From positions 1-53,782 of the forward strand of contig JAANAU010000025.1 of the NCBI GenBank assembly GCA_011089965.1: a stretch of DNA of 53,782 bases. Reading direction: 5' to 3'. A program made the position numbers and the translations under genes. The stretch is from Magnetococcales bacterium (GTDB lineage: Bacteria > Pseudomonadota > Magnetococcia > Magnetococcales > Magnetaquicoccaceae). Below are positions 26,227 to 34,840 of the stretch, in pieces (position 1 is the stretch's first letter; each line of letters starts with the position of its first letter). The notes beneath the pieces were generated by a model, which was not told the DNA's origin, did not search any database, and saw nothing but the letters and a program-made list of their open reading frames with translations.

Positions 26227-27042
26227 ATGTCCATTGATTTGACCAGTCCGTATCCCCAACCCGGCATGGTATTGCTGGTGGGTGCTGGTCCGGGTGATCC
26301 GGATCTGCTGACCATTGCCGCCTTGAAGGCCTTGCGCAATGCCGATGTGGTGGTGCATGACGCCCTGGTATCTCCGGAGATTCTGGCCATGATCCCGGAA
26401 ACCTGTGAAAAGTTCCATGCGGGCAAACGGGGAGGCAGCCCCTCTTCCTGTCAGAAGGATATCAGCGAAACCCTGGTCCGTTTGGCCAAGGCTGGCCGAC
26501 GTGTGGTGCGTCTGAAAGGGGGAGATCCCTTTGTATTTGGTCGCGGCGGCGAGGAGGCCGAACGTCTGGTGGCCGAAGGGATCCCGTTTCGGGTGGTGCC
26601 TGGTTTGACATCCGGGATTGCCGGTCCGGCCTATGCCGGAATTCCGGTCACCCATCGGGATGTCAATGCCAATGTGGCCTTTTTGACCGGTCATGAATCG
26701 GCGGAAAACCCATCCTTTGTCACGGGATCCCCCTCTTCGCGCATTCATTGGGAAGGGGTGGCGCAGGCTTTTCCGGTATTGGTACTGTACATGGCGATTC
26801 AGAATCTGTCGGTGGTCGTGAGTCGTCTGATGGCGGCTGGTCGTGCTGCTGATACGCCGGTGGCCGTGATTCGCTGGGCCACCACCCCGGAACAGCAGAC
26901 CCTGATCTCCACCCTGGGTCAGGTCGAAGCCGATGTGATGGCCCTGGATATTCAACCCCCGGCCATTGTCGTGATCGGGGATGTGGTGCGCTATCGGGAG
27001 CAGTTGCGCTGGTTTCCGGATGAGACGCTGCTGGCATCTTGA
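26227..27042 (+). CDS. nirE: Uroporphyrinogen-III C-methyltransferase NirE
   Basis: 271 residues of the SUMT/CobA fold: GAGPGDPDLLT near the N-terminus, then VVRLKGGDPFVFGRGGEEA, VVPGLTSG and the SAM-binding region. It makes precorrin-2 from uroporphyrinogen III, the entry to siroheme and, in this context, heme d1. There is no CysG-type dehydrogenase/ferrochelatase domain, so siroheme completion must be elsewhere. The position right after nirN supports the NirE assignment over a CobA for cobalamin. Confidence 0.95.
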   Translation: MSIDLTSPYPQPGMVLLVGAGPGDPDLLTIAALKALRNADVVVHDALVSPEILAMIPETCEKFHAGKRGGSPSSCQKDISETLVRLAKAGRRVVRLKGGDPFVFGRGGEEAERLVAEGIPFRVVPGLTSGIAGPAYAGIPVTHRDVNANVAFLTGHESAENPSFVTGSPSSRIHWEGVAQAFPVLVLYMAIQNLSVVVSRLMAAGRAADTPVAVIRWATTPEQQTLISTLGQVEADVMALDIQPPAIVVIGDVVRYREQLRWFPDETLLAS

Positions 27043-27100
27043 AGCGTGATTGGGTGGATTGGCGTTGTGATTTCCGACTGCCCGCAGGAGTGACACAATC

Positions 27101-27661
27101 ATGAACCGTTATCCGGTGTTTTTGTTTCTTCTTCTTTTTCTTTGGCCTGGAGTCACTGCCAGCGCCAGTCCGGAGCTGGTGGAACGTCTCAGGAATGAAA
27201 AAAAATGTTTGAAATGTAACCTGCAATACACCGATTGGCAGGGTGCAGACCTGAGCGGTGCGGATGTGAGCGGGACTTTTTTTTACAAGTCGCGTATGCG
27301 CGGGGTGAAACTGGTCAAAAGCCGTCTGGTCTGGTCCAATCTGGAGTTGGCCGATATGGTCGAAGCCGACCTGAGTGAGGCGGATCTGACCGGTGCCGAT
27401 TTGCGGCAAACCGATCTGACCCGCGCCAATCTGACCAAAGGGTATCTGTATGGGGCCAACATGGGTGCGGTCATTGCCCCTGAAGCCAACTTCACCGGTG
27501 CTTTTCTGAAGGGGGCCAATTTGACCGGGGCGGATCTGCGGGGCAGCAATCTCCAGGGTGCCAATCTGGAACGGGCGGTGTTGACCAATGCCTTGCTTGG
27601 AGGTGCGATCTGGACCGATGGTCGTGTGTGTGCTGCCGAATCCAAGGGGGCGTGCCGATGA
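27101..27661 (+). CDS. Secreted pentapeptide-repeat protein 1
   Basis: 186 residues. It has a signal peptide (MNRYPVFLFLLLFLWPGVTASA), a short CLKCNL motif, then about 20 A(D/N)LxG-type pentapeptides forming a right-handed beta-helix, and a C-terminal pair of cysteines (CAAESKGAC). Secreted pentapeptide proteins are usually of unknown role. The stop overlaps the ATG of the next gene, which has the same architecture. It lies 58 bp after nirE, so it may be expressed with the heme d1 genes. Confidence 0.9.
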   Translation: MNRYPVFLFLLLFLWPGVTASASPELVERLRNEKKCLKCNLQYTDWQGADLSGADVSGTFFYKSRMRGVKLVKSRLVWSNLELADMVEADLSEADLTGADLRQTDLTRANLTKGYLYGANMGAVIAPEANFTGAFLKGANLTGADLRGSNLQGANLERAVLTNALLGGAIWTDGRVCAAESKGACR

Positions 27662-28245
27662 CCCGCTGGATGCGCTGTTTTCTGCTGTTGGGAATGGCAG
27701 TTGCCTCTCCCGGTCATGCGGACAACACCACCGGCAGTGTGGAAGAGCTGCTCAAGAGTGGTCGATGTGTCCGTTGCAATCTGACCGGGGCGGATTTGCA
27801 GCAGGCGGCCTTGAAATCGGCCATGCTCCAAGGCAGCATCCTCGATCAGGCCAATCTGACTGGAGCGAATCTGAGTGCTGCCCGGCTGTTCAAAGCCAAA
27901 ATGCGCCAGACCAATGCCAGCCGGGCCAATCTGCAACAGGCACTGCTGCGTGTGGCCGACATGTCGGGTATTGTGTTGCGCGGTGCCGATCTGCAACGGG
28001 CCGATCTCTCCCAGGCCAACCTGGAAGGGGCGGATCTGCAAGATGCCGATCTGCGCAAGGCCACGTTCGAGGGGGCATTTCTGAAGAATGCCCGCCTGGT
28101 GGGAGCAGACCTGCGGGAAACGGTATTTTTTGGTGCCAATCTGGATGGCGTGGATTGGAGTGGTGCGCAGTTGTCTGGAACCTACTGGTTCAACGGGAAA
28201 CGGTGCCGTGAAGGATCTGTGGGACAATGTGATCTGGGACCGTGA
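27658..28245 (+). CDS. Secreted pentapeptide-repeat protein 2
   Basis: 195 residues. Signal peptide (MTRWMRCFLLLGMAVASPGHA), then CVRCNLTGADL, pentapeptide repeats, and a closing YWFNGKRC ... GQC. The CxxCN entry motif and terminal cysteines match the first protein, so the two arose by duplication. ATG at 27658 overlaps the previous stop (ATGA), indicating translational coupling. The cysteines may form caps or disulfides in the periplasm. Function unknown. Confidence 0.9.
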   Translation: MTRWMRCFLLLGMAVASPGHADNTTGSVEELLKSGRCVRCNLTGADLQQAALKSAMLQGSILDQANLTGANLSAARLFKAKMRQTNASRANLQQALLRVADMSGIVLRGADLQRADLSQANLEGADLQDADLRKATFEGAFLKNARLVGADLRETVFFGANLDGVDWSGAQLSGTYWFNGKRCREGSVGQCDLGP

Positions 28246-28268
28246 GTTTCGTTTTTGGGAGATCAGGC

Positions 28269-29318
28269 ATGACACGTCAGGATCAACGGCAGGTGGGCAT
28301 CTGGCTCTTTATCTGCTGTATTTTTGTTTATGCCATGTTGGCTTTGGGTGGTATCACCCGGTTGACCGGTTCCGGATTGTCCATGGTGGAGTGGCAACCG
28401 TTGATCGGAATCATTCCTCCCATGGATCAGGCTGCCTGGCAGGAGCTGTTTGAGAAATATCGTCAAACCCCGGAGTTCCGTCATATCAACCATGATATGA
28501 ATCTGGAGGGGTTCAAGGGGATCTTCTGGTTGGAGTATTTGCATCGTGTTTTGGGGCGGATGACGGGTGTGGTTTTTTTTGTGCCGTTTGTCTGGTTTTG
28601 GTGGCGGCGCAAATTGAATCGTCCTCTGTTGATCCGTTTGGGGCAGATCTTTCTGGTGGGGGCCATGCAGGGGGTGATGGGTTGGCTGATGGTCAAAAGC
28701 GGTTTGATTTCTGATCCGCATGTCAGCCCGTATCGTCTGACCGCCCACCTGGGACTGGCGTTTCTGTTGTATGGCTGGATGCTCTGGACAGCCCTGGAAC
28801 TCTATATCGGGATTGAAGGACGTGCTCAGGGGGGGGTGCCGAACGGTTTCAGGCGGGCCGCTTTGGGGATGGTCACCTTGATCTCGATCACCGTGTTGAG
28901 CGGAGGGTTCGTGGCCGGGGCCAAAGCCGGATATGGTTATAACACCTTTCCGTTGATGCATGGCCAATGGTTTCCGGATGCCTATTGGGATATGCAACCC
29001 GCCTGGCGCAACTTTTTTGAAAATGTCGCAGCCATCCAGTGGGATCATCGCCTGCTGGCCACCATCACCTTTTTTGCCGTCCTGTTGTTCTGGTTTTTCG
29101 GGCGGCGTCTGGCTGTACCCGGAGCGGTCCAATTGGGATTGCAGTGGATGGTGGTTGCCGTGATCATTCAGGTGGCACTCGGCATTGCCACGTTGTTGCT
29201 GCATGTGCCGATCCATCTGGCCTGGGCACATCAGGTGTGGTCCATGGTCCTGTTTACCGTGGCCCTGTTCATTCAGTTTCATGTGAAAAGCGGTACAGCG
29301 GAGGAGAGATGGAGCTGA
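28269..29318 (+). CDS. ctaA: Heme A synthase, CtaA/COX15 family
   Basis: 349 residues with eight predicted membrane helices and the COX15 signature GGITRLTGSGLSMVEWQPLIG. The ligand histidines appear as EYLHRVLGR, TAHLG, WDHRLLA and AHQ. The enzyme oxidises heme O to heme A for cytochrome aa3 oxidases. GGGAGA precedes ATG at 28269. No ctaB or oxidase subunit is in the window, so placement at the end of a nir cluster is unusual. It overlaps the DUF420 gene by 10 bp. Confidence 0.94.
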   Translation: MTRQDQRQVGIWLFICCIFVYAMLALGGITRLTGSGLSMVEWQPLIGIIPPMDQAAWQELFEKYRQTPEFRHINHDMNLEGFKGIFWLEYLHRVLGRMTGVVFFVPFVWFWWRRKLNRPLLIRLGQIFLVGAMQGVMGWLMVKSGLISDPHVSPYRLTAHLGLAFLLYGWMLWTALELYIGIEGRAQGGVPNGFRRAALGMVTLISITVLSGGFVAGAKAGYGYNTFPLMHGQWFPDAYWDMQPAWRNFFENVAAIQWDHRLLATITFFAVLLFWFFGRRLAVPGAVQLGLQWMVVAVIIQVALGIATLLLHVPIHLAWAHQVWSMVLFTVALFIQFHVKSGTAEERWS

Positions 29319-29755
29319 TTCCGGTTTTGCCACACTTTCAGGCCGCCTTGAACCTGACCGCTGCCCTGTTTCTCTGGGCTGGTTTCCGGGCGATCCGTCG
29401 TCGTGATCTCCAGACCCATCGGAAACGGATGGCCGCGGCTGTGTTGGTGTCGGCGATCTTTCTGGTCTCCTATTTGATTTATCACGCGGCGGTCGGAAAT
29501 GTGAAATTTGCCGGTGAAGGTTGGATTCGACCGGTTTATTTCACGATTCTGATTTCGCACGTTGCTCTGGCGGCGGTCTCATTGCCGATGATTTTTCTGA
29601 CCCTGCGCCGTGCGCCGTGGCAACTGCTTGTGTCCACTTGTGACCCTCACCGGCGCATTGCCCGTCTGACCTGGCCTGTGTGGATGTATGTGTCGATCTC
29701 CGGGCTGGTGGTTTATGTGCTGGCCTTTCATCTCTACCCGCCTGCCGTGGGATGA
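29309..29755 (+). CDS. DUF420 membrane protein (CtaM-like)
   Basis: 148 residues with four membrane helices. It carries the DUF420 pattern of conserved histidines (LPHFQAALN, LQTHRKRM, YHAAVGN, ISHVALA). Family members (YozB/CtaM) are needed for maturation of heme A-containing oxidases in Firmicutes. GGAGAG precedes ATG at 29309, inside the end of ctaA, so the two are coupled. The pair probably acts together on oxidase assembly. Confidence 0.9.
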   Translation: MELIPVLPHFQAALNLTAALFLWAGFRAIRRRDLQTHRKRMAAAVLVSAIFLVSYLIYHAAVGNVKFAGEGWIRPVYFTILISHVALAAVSLPMIFLTLRRAPWQLLVSTCDPHRRIARLTWPVWMYVSISGLVVYVLAFHLYPPAVG

Positions 29756-29780
29756 ATCGCTTTTTTTCAGGTGCTTAAAG

Positions 29781-31529
29781 TCATAATGTTACCCTTACCA
29801 CCACCTCGCCCAACAGACGGACATGTTTCCGCAGGGATTGCTCCACCGCTCTGGCGATTGCATCCGCCACATGGACCGGCAAATTGGGATCGACGGCGAT
29901 GGCGACATCGCTGTAGACCTTATGGCCGATCCACCGCGCCCGCACAGTGCGCACCGCCCGCACCCCGGCGACATGGCTGGGGGCGTGTGTGATTTCATCC
30001 AGGATATCCGGTTCAATCCCATCGATCAGGCGATGCCAGACTGCCTTGGCGGCATCCTTGACGATGAACAGAATGGCGATAGTGATGCCGACACCCACGA
30101 TGGGATCCAGCAGCGGATAGCCCAACCAGGTTCCGATCACGCCGATCAACACCGACAGACTGGTGAAACCATCCACCCGGGAGTGGTGACCGTCGGCGAC
30201 CAGGGCGGCAGAACCGATTTCGGTCCCCACCCGGATGCGATAGACCGCCACCGCCTCGTTGCCGATGAATCCGATCACAGCCGCTGCCGCCACCCAACCC
30301 AGATGGGTCATGGGTTCGGGGTGGATCAACTTGAGAAAGGCCTCGTACCCGGCCACACAAGCGGAAAAGAAGATCACCCCGACGATAATCACCCCGGCCA
30401 CGTCCTCGGTCTTACCATAGCCGTAAGTGAATCGGCGATTGGCCCCCCGCCTGGCCAGGGCGAAGGCGATCCACAGAGGGATGCTGGTGGCGGCGTCGGC
30501 AAAGTTGTGAATGGTATCCGCCAGCAGGGCCACCGATCCGGAATAGAGTACCACCAGCACTTGCAGGATGGCCGTGATTCCCAACCCAACCAGCGAGATC
30601 TTGAGCGCCCGGATGCCTTTTTCGCTGGACTCCATGACCGAATCGATCTTGTCGCTCACGTCGTGGGAGTGGCCGAAGGTTCCCTTGAGCCAGCCCAGGA
30701 GACCGCTTCCATGATTGTGGCCATGGTCGCCATGACCGTGATCCCTGTGACCATGATCACCATGGCCATGCCCTCCATGACCGTGATCCCCATGACCGTG
30801 TGCATCCGCCTGATGGCCAACATCTCCGTGAGCATGCCCCTCCTCGGTGAAGGGAGTGACCAGCCTTTGCCGCCCGTCTTCCCGCCGGATGTCCAGATGC
30901 GCCTCGAATTCATGCGGTTCCGGGATGTCCGTGGTCGATTCCAGGAACTCCACTTCCTGGCGAAAGTGGAAGATTTGTTCGGCGCCATTGGGACGCACGG
31001 TGGTCAGAGTGATCGCCTCGGCAGGCAGGGTGCTGCCCGCTTGACCTTGGTTGTCCTGAAAATAGAGGCGGAAACGGGGGGGAACTCCGGTCTCGAATAC
31101 ACTGATTTCCACCAGACCATCGGCGTGGGCGATCATGGGTCCGCCGTGGTCGCCATGCTCCGCGTCGCCATGCGCGTGGTCGTGATCATGCCCTTCCTCG
31201 GTGAAGAGGGTCGCCAACCTCTGGCGTCGTCCGTCCAGGTCCACTCGTGCCAGAAATTCATGGGGTTCTGGAATATTGGTGCAGGACTCCAGAAAAGCCT
31301 CCTCGCGTCGGAATTTAAAGCGCTGCCGGACATCTTCTGGACGTTCGGTTTCCATGACCACAGAGTCGGCGGCGGGCGGGGCAACCGGTTGCATCGCCTC
31401 GTCCAGGAAGTAAAGCCGGAAACGAGGTGGAACCCCGGTCTCGAAAACGCTGATCTCCACATATCCTGTGGCATGCGGCAGGAGAGGACCGTTGTGTTGT
31501 CCGTGAGATGGGGGTGACAAGGCTGGCAT
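29781..31529 (-). CDS. CDF cation efflux transporter with duplicated His-rich N-terminal module
   Basis: 582 residues. The C-terminal ~310 are a complete cation diffusion facilitator with six helices and metal-site motifs HNFAD (TM2) and HSRVD (TM5), the H-x3-D pair typical of Zn/Co/Ni carriers. A cytosolic C-terminal domain follows. The N-terminal ~270 residues contain two copies of a ~95-residue module (ISVFETGVPPRFRLYF ... IPEPHEF ... FTEEGH). Each ends in a His/Asp-rich tail, the second running through many GHGDHGH units. I do not know this module from standard CDF proteins. AAGGACG precedes ATG at 31529. It lies 49 bp behind a CsoR/RcnR-family sensor gene. Confidence 0.9.
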   Translation of the reverse strand: MPALSPPSHGQHNGPLLPHATGYVEISVFETGVPPRFRLYFLDEAMQPVAPPAADSVVMETERPEDVRQRFKFRREEAFLESCTNIPEPHEFLARVDLDGRRQRLATLFTEEGHDHDHAHGDAEHGDHGGPMIAHADGLVEISVFETGVPPRFRLYFQDNQGQAGSTLPAEAITLTTVRPNGAEQIFHFRQEVEFLESTTDIPEPHEFEAHLDIRREDGRQRLVTPFTEEGHAHGDVGHQADAHGHGDHGHGGHGHGDHGHRDHGHGDHGHNHGSGLLGWLKGTFGHSHDVSDKIDSVMESSEKGIRALKISLVGLGITAILQVLVVLYSGSVALLADTIHNFADAATSIPLWIAFALARRGANRRFTYGYGKTEDVAGVIIVGVIFFSACVAGYEAFLKLIHPEPMTHLGWVAAAAVIGFIGNEAVAVYRIRVGTEIGSAALVADGHHSRVDGFTSLSVLIGVIGTWLGYPLLDPIVGVGITIAILFIVKDAAKAVWHRLIDGIEPDILDEITHAPSHVAGVRAVRTVRARWIGHKVYSDVAIAVDPNLPVHVADAIARAVEQSLRKHVRLLGEVVVRVTL

Positions 31530-31578
31530 GAATGGGACGTCCTTTTGTGGATGATCCGTAAGGCGGAAAGTGAATGAT

Positions 31579-31848
31579 CTACAAATATTTGGCCATGGCT
31601 TTCAATGATTTTACCTGCCCAACGACCTCGCGCATGGCCATGCCTTCCTGGATATCCAGGCAGTTCTCGATGTGATCGGTAACGTATTGGCGTTTGGCCG
31701 CCACCAGGGCACTGGTGACCGCCTGGAGTTGCTGGGCCACATTCTCGCACACCTCCTCGGCCTCTATCATGGCGATCACCTTGGTCAGATGACCGGAGGC
31801 GCGCTTCAAGCGCGTGATGATTTCTGGATGGCAGGTATGTTTATTCAT
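31579..31848 (-). CDS. CsoR/RcnR/InrS-family metal-sensing repressor (DUF156)
   Basis: 89 residues, all-helical DUF156 fold. Metal ligands in the C-H-C arrangement are Cys34 (EEVCENVAQQL), His59 and Cys63 (DHIENCL), with His4, Cys6 and His7 near the N-terminus. C-H-C is found in copper sensors (CsoR) and, with N-terminal His, in the nickel sensor InrS; the adjacent CDF transporter favours nickel, cobalt or zinc over copper. ATG at 31848 gives the family length. It presumably represses itself and the transporter through the G-tract site just upstream. Confidence 0.92.
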   Translation of the reverse strand: MNKHTCHPEIITRLKRASGHLTKVIAMIEAEEVCENVAQQLQAVTSALVAAKRQYVTDHIENCLDIQEGMAMREVVGQVKSLKAMAKYL

Positions 31849-31860
31849 GGGTTCATATCC

Positions 31861-31873
31861 TATCCTGGGGGAT
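31861..31873. promoter_or_regulatory. Candidate operator for the CsoR/RcnR-family repressor
   Basis: TATCCTGGGGGAT, 12 bp upstream of the repressor ATG, is a G5 tract flanked by A/T-containing arms, resembling RcnR/FrmR-type operators (TACT-Gn-AGTA). Only one half is convincing, so this is a suggestion from position and shape. Confidence 0.4.
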
Positions 31874-31952
31874 TGGTTCATGTCAAGTGGCGTCATCACC
31901 CGCGTCACCCGTTTGCCGTCGAGACCACCTTGGGATGATCCGGCTGGTATCA

Positions 31953-33248
31953 TCAGGCGCGGGCTACAGGCAATTCATCCCAATGGGTGGTATAGCGGGG
32001 GGAGCGGTTGCCGGAGCGGCCTTGCCAGTCCGTGGCTTGTTCTTCTCCGGCCAGACGGATCGCTTTGGGGCCAAAACGGTGGCGCAGGGTGTCCAGGGTG
32101 GTCATCAGGGCCGCAGAGCGGCGCTTGACCACCGGATCGGCAAACAGATCGCCGCAGCCCTGATGGTTCTCTTCCAGAGCCAGCAATATCACTCCGGCTT
32201 TATGATAGGCATATCCAGGACGGTACAGGGCAGTCAGACCGCGCATGGCCGCACGTGCCAGCAGCAGCTCGTCATCGGTCAGATCGGGCAGGGGGAGGGT
32301 CACCCCGGCAGCATATTGGGGATCCTGTTCCCGAAACCGATTGGTGCGCAGGAACAGATGCAGCGCCCCGGCCCGTGAGCCTTGTTGACGCAGCCGTCCG
32401 GATGCCAGACGTACAAAGGTGAGAATGGCAGCCTCAAGGCCCTCTTGCGTATGCACCGGAGCGCCGAAAGAACGGGCCGCTTGAATGCGTTGGCGTGGTG
32501 GCGTGACCTCTTCGATGGCGAGACAGGGGTGGCCATTCAATTCCAGGACGATTCGTTCCATGACAATGGAGAAGTGTTTGCGCAGGAAAGGGCCGTTGCT
32601 TTGCTGGAGATCGCGTGCCGTGGCGATGTTCAGGGCGCGCAACCGGTTGGCACTGCGTGTGCCGACCCCCCAGACCGTGCCCACATCGATAGAGGCGAGC
32701 AGGGTGTTCAGTTCCATCTGGTCCAGTGCGTTGAAATTGCACACCCCGGCATATGCAGGGTGTTTTTTGGCCACGTGGTTGGCGAGCTTGGCCAAGGTTT
32801 TGGTGGCGGCGATACCCACCCCGACCGGAAGGCCGACAGAACGGGCGATACGGCTTTGGATGGCATGACCCAGTGCCGTGGCGTTTGGGCATCCTGGACC
32901 CAGATCGAGAAAGCATTCATCGATGGAGTAGATCTCCTGATGGGGGGTGAACTGGTGGAGCAGGGCCATCATGCGTTGGGACATGTCGCCATACAGGCCA
33001 TAATTGCTCGACAGAGCGATGATGCCATGTTGTTGGGCCAGGGTGCGCAGACGGAACCAGGGTTCCCCCATCTTGACTCCCAGGGCCTTCACCTCATTGG
33101 AGCGGGCCACGGCGCAGCCGTCGTTGTTGGAGAGTACGACCACCGGTCGTTCCCGCAGATACGGATTGAACACCCGCTCGCAGGAGACATAGAAATTGTT
33201 GCCATCGATCAGGGCGATGTGCGGTATGTCAGCCGGTGCAGCGACCAT
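31953..33248 (-). CDS. umuC: DNA polymerase V catalytic subunit UmuC
   Basis: 431 residues, Y-family polymerase. Catalytic acidic residues are in [16 protein letters not shown] and [10 protein letters not shown]. Palm, thumb and little-finger regions follow, with the DUF4113-type end ([14 protein letters not shown] ... [17 protein letters not shown]). It carries out error-prone bypass of DNA lesions with processed UmuD. The ATG at 33248 lies 40 bp inside the end of umuD, so the genes are coupled, and the operon is headed by a lexA-type gene. Confidence 0.96.
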   Translation of the reverse strand: MVAAPADIPHIALIDGNNFYVSCERVFNPYLRERPVVVLSNNDGCAVARSNEVKALGVKMGEPWFRLRTLAQQHGIIALSSNYGLYGDMSQRMMALLHQFTPHQEIYSIDECFLDLGPGCPNATALGHAIQSRIARSVGLPVGVGIAATKTLAKLANHVAKKHPAYAGVCNFNALDQMELNTLLASIDVGTVWGVGTRSANRLRALNIATARDLQQSNGPFLRKHFSIVMERIVLELNGHPCLAIEEVTPPRQRIQAARSFGAPVHTQEGLEAAILTFVRLASGRLRQQGSRAGALHLFLRTNRFREQDPQYAAGVTLPLPDLTDDELLLARAAMRGLTALYRPGYAYHKAGVILLALEENHQGCGDLFADPVVKRRSAALMTTLDTLRHRFGPKAIRLAGEEQATDWQGRSGNRSPRYTTHWDELPVARA

Positions 33249-33604
33249 CGGACCACTCCCCAGATTGTCAGTTCCTGTTCCGGATCGATCATGATCTCCG
33301 GGTAATCCGGATGGGCAGAGCGCAAGATCAACCGATTGGTGCGCCGTATCAGTTGTTTGACCACAAAGCCGCCATCTACCACCGCCACCACCACATGACC
33401 GCTGACAGGCTCCAGCGCGCGATCCACCACCAGAATATCGCCGTGATGAATCCCCATTCCGGTCATGGAGTGGCCTTCCACCCGCCAGAAGAAGGTGGCT
33501 TCTTGGTGTTCGATCAGCAACTGTTCCAGATTCAGCGCCACTCCCCTTTCATCGCGCGCCGGAGAGGGAAAACCGGCACCAACTGGCGTTTGGATGAGCA
33601 TCAT
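33209..33604 (-). CDS. umuD: UmuD, self-cleaving polymerase V accessory protein
   Basis: 131 residues, S24 peptidase fold. The cleavage site is Ala10-Gly11, with the catalytic dyad Ser46 ([17 protein letters not shown]) and Lys83 (GGFVVKQL). RecA-stimulated cleavage yields UmuD', which joins UmuC as polymerase V. Its ATG at 33604 overlaps the lexA stop (ATGA). Confidence 0.95.
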   Translation of the reverse strand: MMLIQTPVGAGFPSPARDERGVALNLEQLLIEHQEATFFWRVEGHSMTGMGIHHGDILVVDRALEPVSGHVVVAVVDGGFVVKQLIRRTNRLILRSAHPDYPEIMIDPEQELTIWGVVRWSLHRLTYRTSP

Positions 33605-34200
33605 GGTTGACCATACCTCCGGATCAGGCCGGTGACGACACCCAGCAGTGTCAAACCGTGGCGCGGGCGCAGCACCGGATAGTCCGGATGGGCGGGATGC
33701 AGGCTCCAGCCACCCTCTGCATCACGCAGCAAGGTTTTCAGCGTATATTCATCATCCACCACGGCCACCACCAGATCCCCATGTTTGGCTGTGGCACCCC
33801 GTTCCACCACCACCAGATCCCCTTCCCGGATCCCTGCGTCACGCATGGAGTCGCCATGCACGGGAATCAATACCGTACGTGACGGGGTTTTGACCAGCAG
33901 AGAGTCGATCAGCAGCGGTTGCAACGACTCTTCTTCCAGGGCTTCCGGCAGACCGGCGCGTACGGTTTGATCGGCCAGGGGGCGCTCGAAAAATCGGTCT
34001 GTGGGTCGCCAGGTGGCATCCGGAGTCCGTTCCACATATCCCGCCTCTTCCAGACGGCGCAGCAGTTTGAGGACCGCAGATTTGGCATGCAGGCCTAGAA
34101 TTTCCCCAAGTCGGGCATAGGAAGGCCAGGTGCGATGGCGGGCATGATAATCCCGCAGACGGTTCAAATGGGCGTCATCGCGATTGACGGGTGGGGACAT
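33601..34200 (-). CDS. lexA: LexA-type SOS repressor heading a umuDC operon
   Basis: 199 residues. An N-terminal winged helix (RTWPSYARLGEILGLHAKSAV, then LLRRLEEAGYVERT) precedes an S24 peptidase domain. The cleavage bond is Ala82-Gly83 and the dyad is Ser118 (VHGDSMRDAGIREGDLV) and Lys155 (EYTLKTLL). CGGAG precedes ATG at 34200. It presumably represses its own operon, lexA-umuD-umuC, from the palindrome at 34251-34266. It may be an additional, operon-specific LexA rather than the main one. Confidence 0.93.
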   Translation of the reverse strand: MSPPVNRDDAHLNRLRDYHARHRTWPSYARLGEILGLHAKSAVLKLLRRLEEAGYVERTPDATWRPTDRFFERPLADQTVRAGLPEALEEESLQPLLIDSLLVKTPSRTVLIPVHGDSMRDAGIREGDLVVVERGATAKHGDLVVAVVDDEYTLKTLLRDAEGGWSLHPAHPDYPVLRPRHGLTLLGVVTGLIRRYGQP

Positions 34201-34250
34201 GGACGACTCCGGAGCATGAGCAGTGGTGGTATGGTTTGTTTGTGAGTATA

Positions 34251-34266
34251 GAGAACAATCGTTCTC
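34251..34266. promoter_or_regulatory. SOS box (LexA operator)
   Basis: GAGAACAATCGTTCTC is a perfect 6-bp inverted repeat over 4 bases, i.e. GAAC-N4-GTTC, 50 bp upstream of lexA. This is the form of the Gram-positive-type SOS box, not the CTGT-N8-ACAG of gammaproteobacteria or the GTTC-N7-GTTC direct repeat of most alphaproteobacteria. The rest of 34270-34520 shows no gene that I can support. Confidence 0.82.
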
Positions 34267-34520
34267 CATGTCCAGAGAAATTGCATGGGTTCAGGAGTGT
34301 TGACGGGTCACTGGAGAGTGGGTATCTTGACCTTCATGATGAGCGTATTGCTTATGACCGATGTGCAGATCATCGAAATCCTGGATGCCTTTTCCAGGAT
34401 TGTGATCGAACAACTGCACAGAGGCGATGCCTGTTCAAAAATTCCCAAGCTTGTTTCAATCCGAGAGCATGTCAGCAAGAATGACAACATGCATCTGATA
34501 TGGGGAGTGGGTGGTGGAGC

Positions 34521-34799
34521 ATGGGTACGAGTGTGGTGGTGTGCATCAAGGACCGTTTCGGGTCAGCGGCATCGTGTGCAGCGGGCGGCGGGGTGGCGTT
34601 GGCCGATCTGCTGGAGCAGGAGTTGGCGCGTCAGGGGTTGGCCGTGCCGGTCAAGCGATTGCTCTGCTTTGGGCGGTGTAATGAGGGACCGAATATCCGC
34701 ATTGCCCCGGGTGGTGCCTTTTTTACGGCCATGAGCCGTGAGCGGTTGCCTGAAGTGGTGGCAGCGGTTCAGGCAGCATTGGCGGCGGAAACGTCGTGA
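34521..34799 (+). CDS. Thioredoxin-like [2Fe-2S] ferredoxin
   Basis: 92 residues with four cysteines spaced C8-x10-C19-x29-C49-x3-C53 (VCIKDRFGSAASC and LCFGRCNEGP), the ligand pattern of thioredoxin-fold [2Fe-2S] ferredoxins related to NuoE. It is a small soluble electron carrier with no evident partner nearby. The internal ATG at 34521 follows GGTGGAGC; an ATG seven codons upstream is possible. The alpha-2-macroglobulin gene starts 41 bp later. Confidence 0.88.
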   Translation: MGTSVVVCIKDRFGSAASCAAGGGVALADLLEQELARQGLAVPVKRLLCFGRCNEGPNIRIAPGGAFFTAMSRERLPEVVAAVQAALAAETS

Positions 34800-34840
34800 C
34801 CGGCTTGTTAGGAATTTCATACATTTGAAGGAGATGCTCC

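Noticed and set aside
34285-34734. Plus-strand frame of 149 codons (and a 60-codon minus frame at 34308-34490) in the lexA to ferredoxin gap
   Set aside because: The second half is an out-of-frame reading of the ferredoxin gene. The first half has no ribosome-binding site or recognisable domain, so the gap is left as non-coding.
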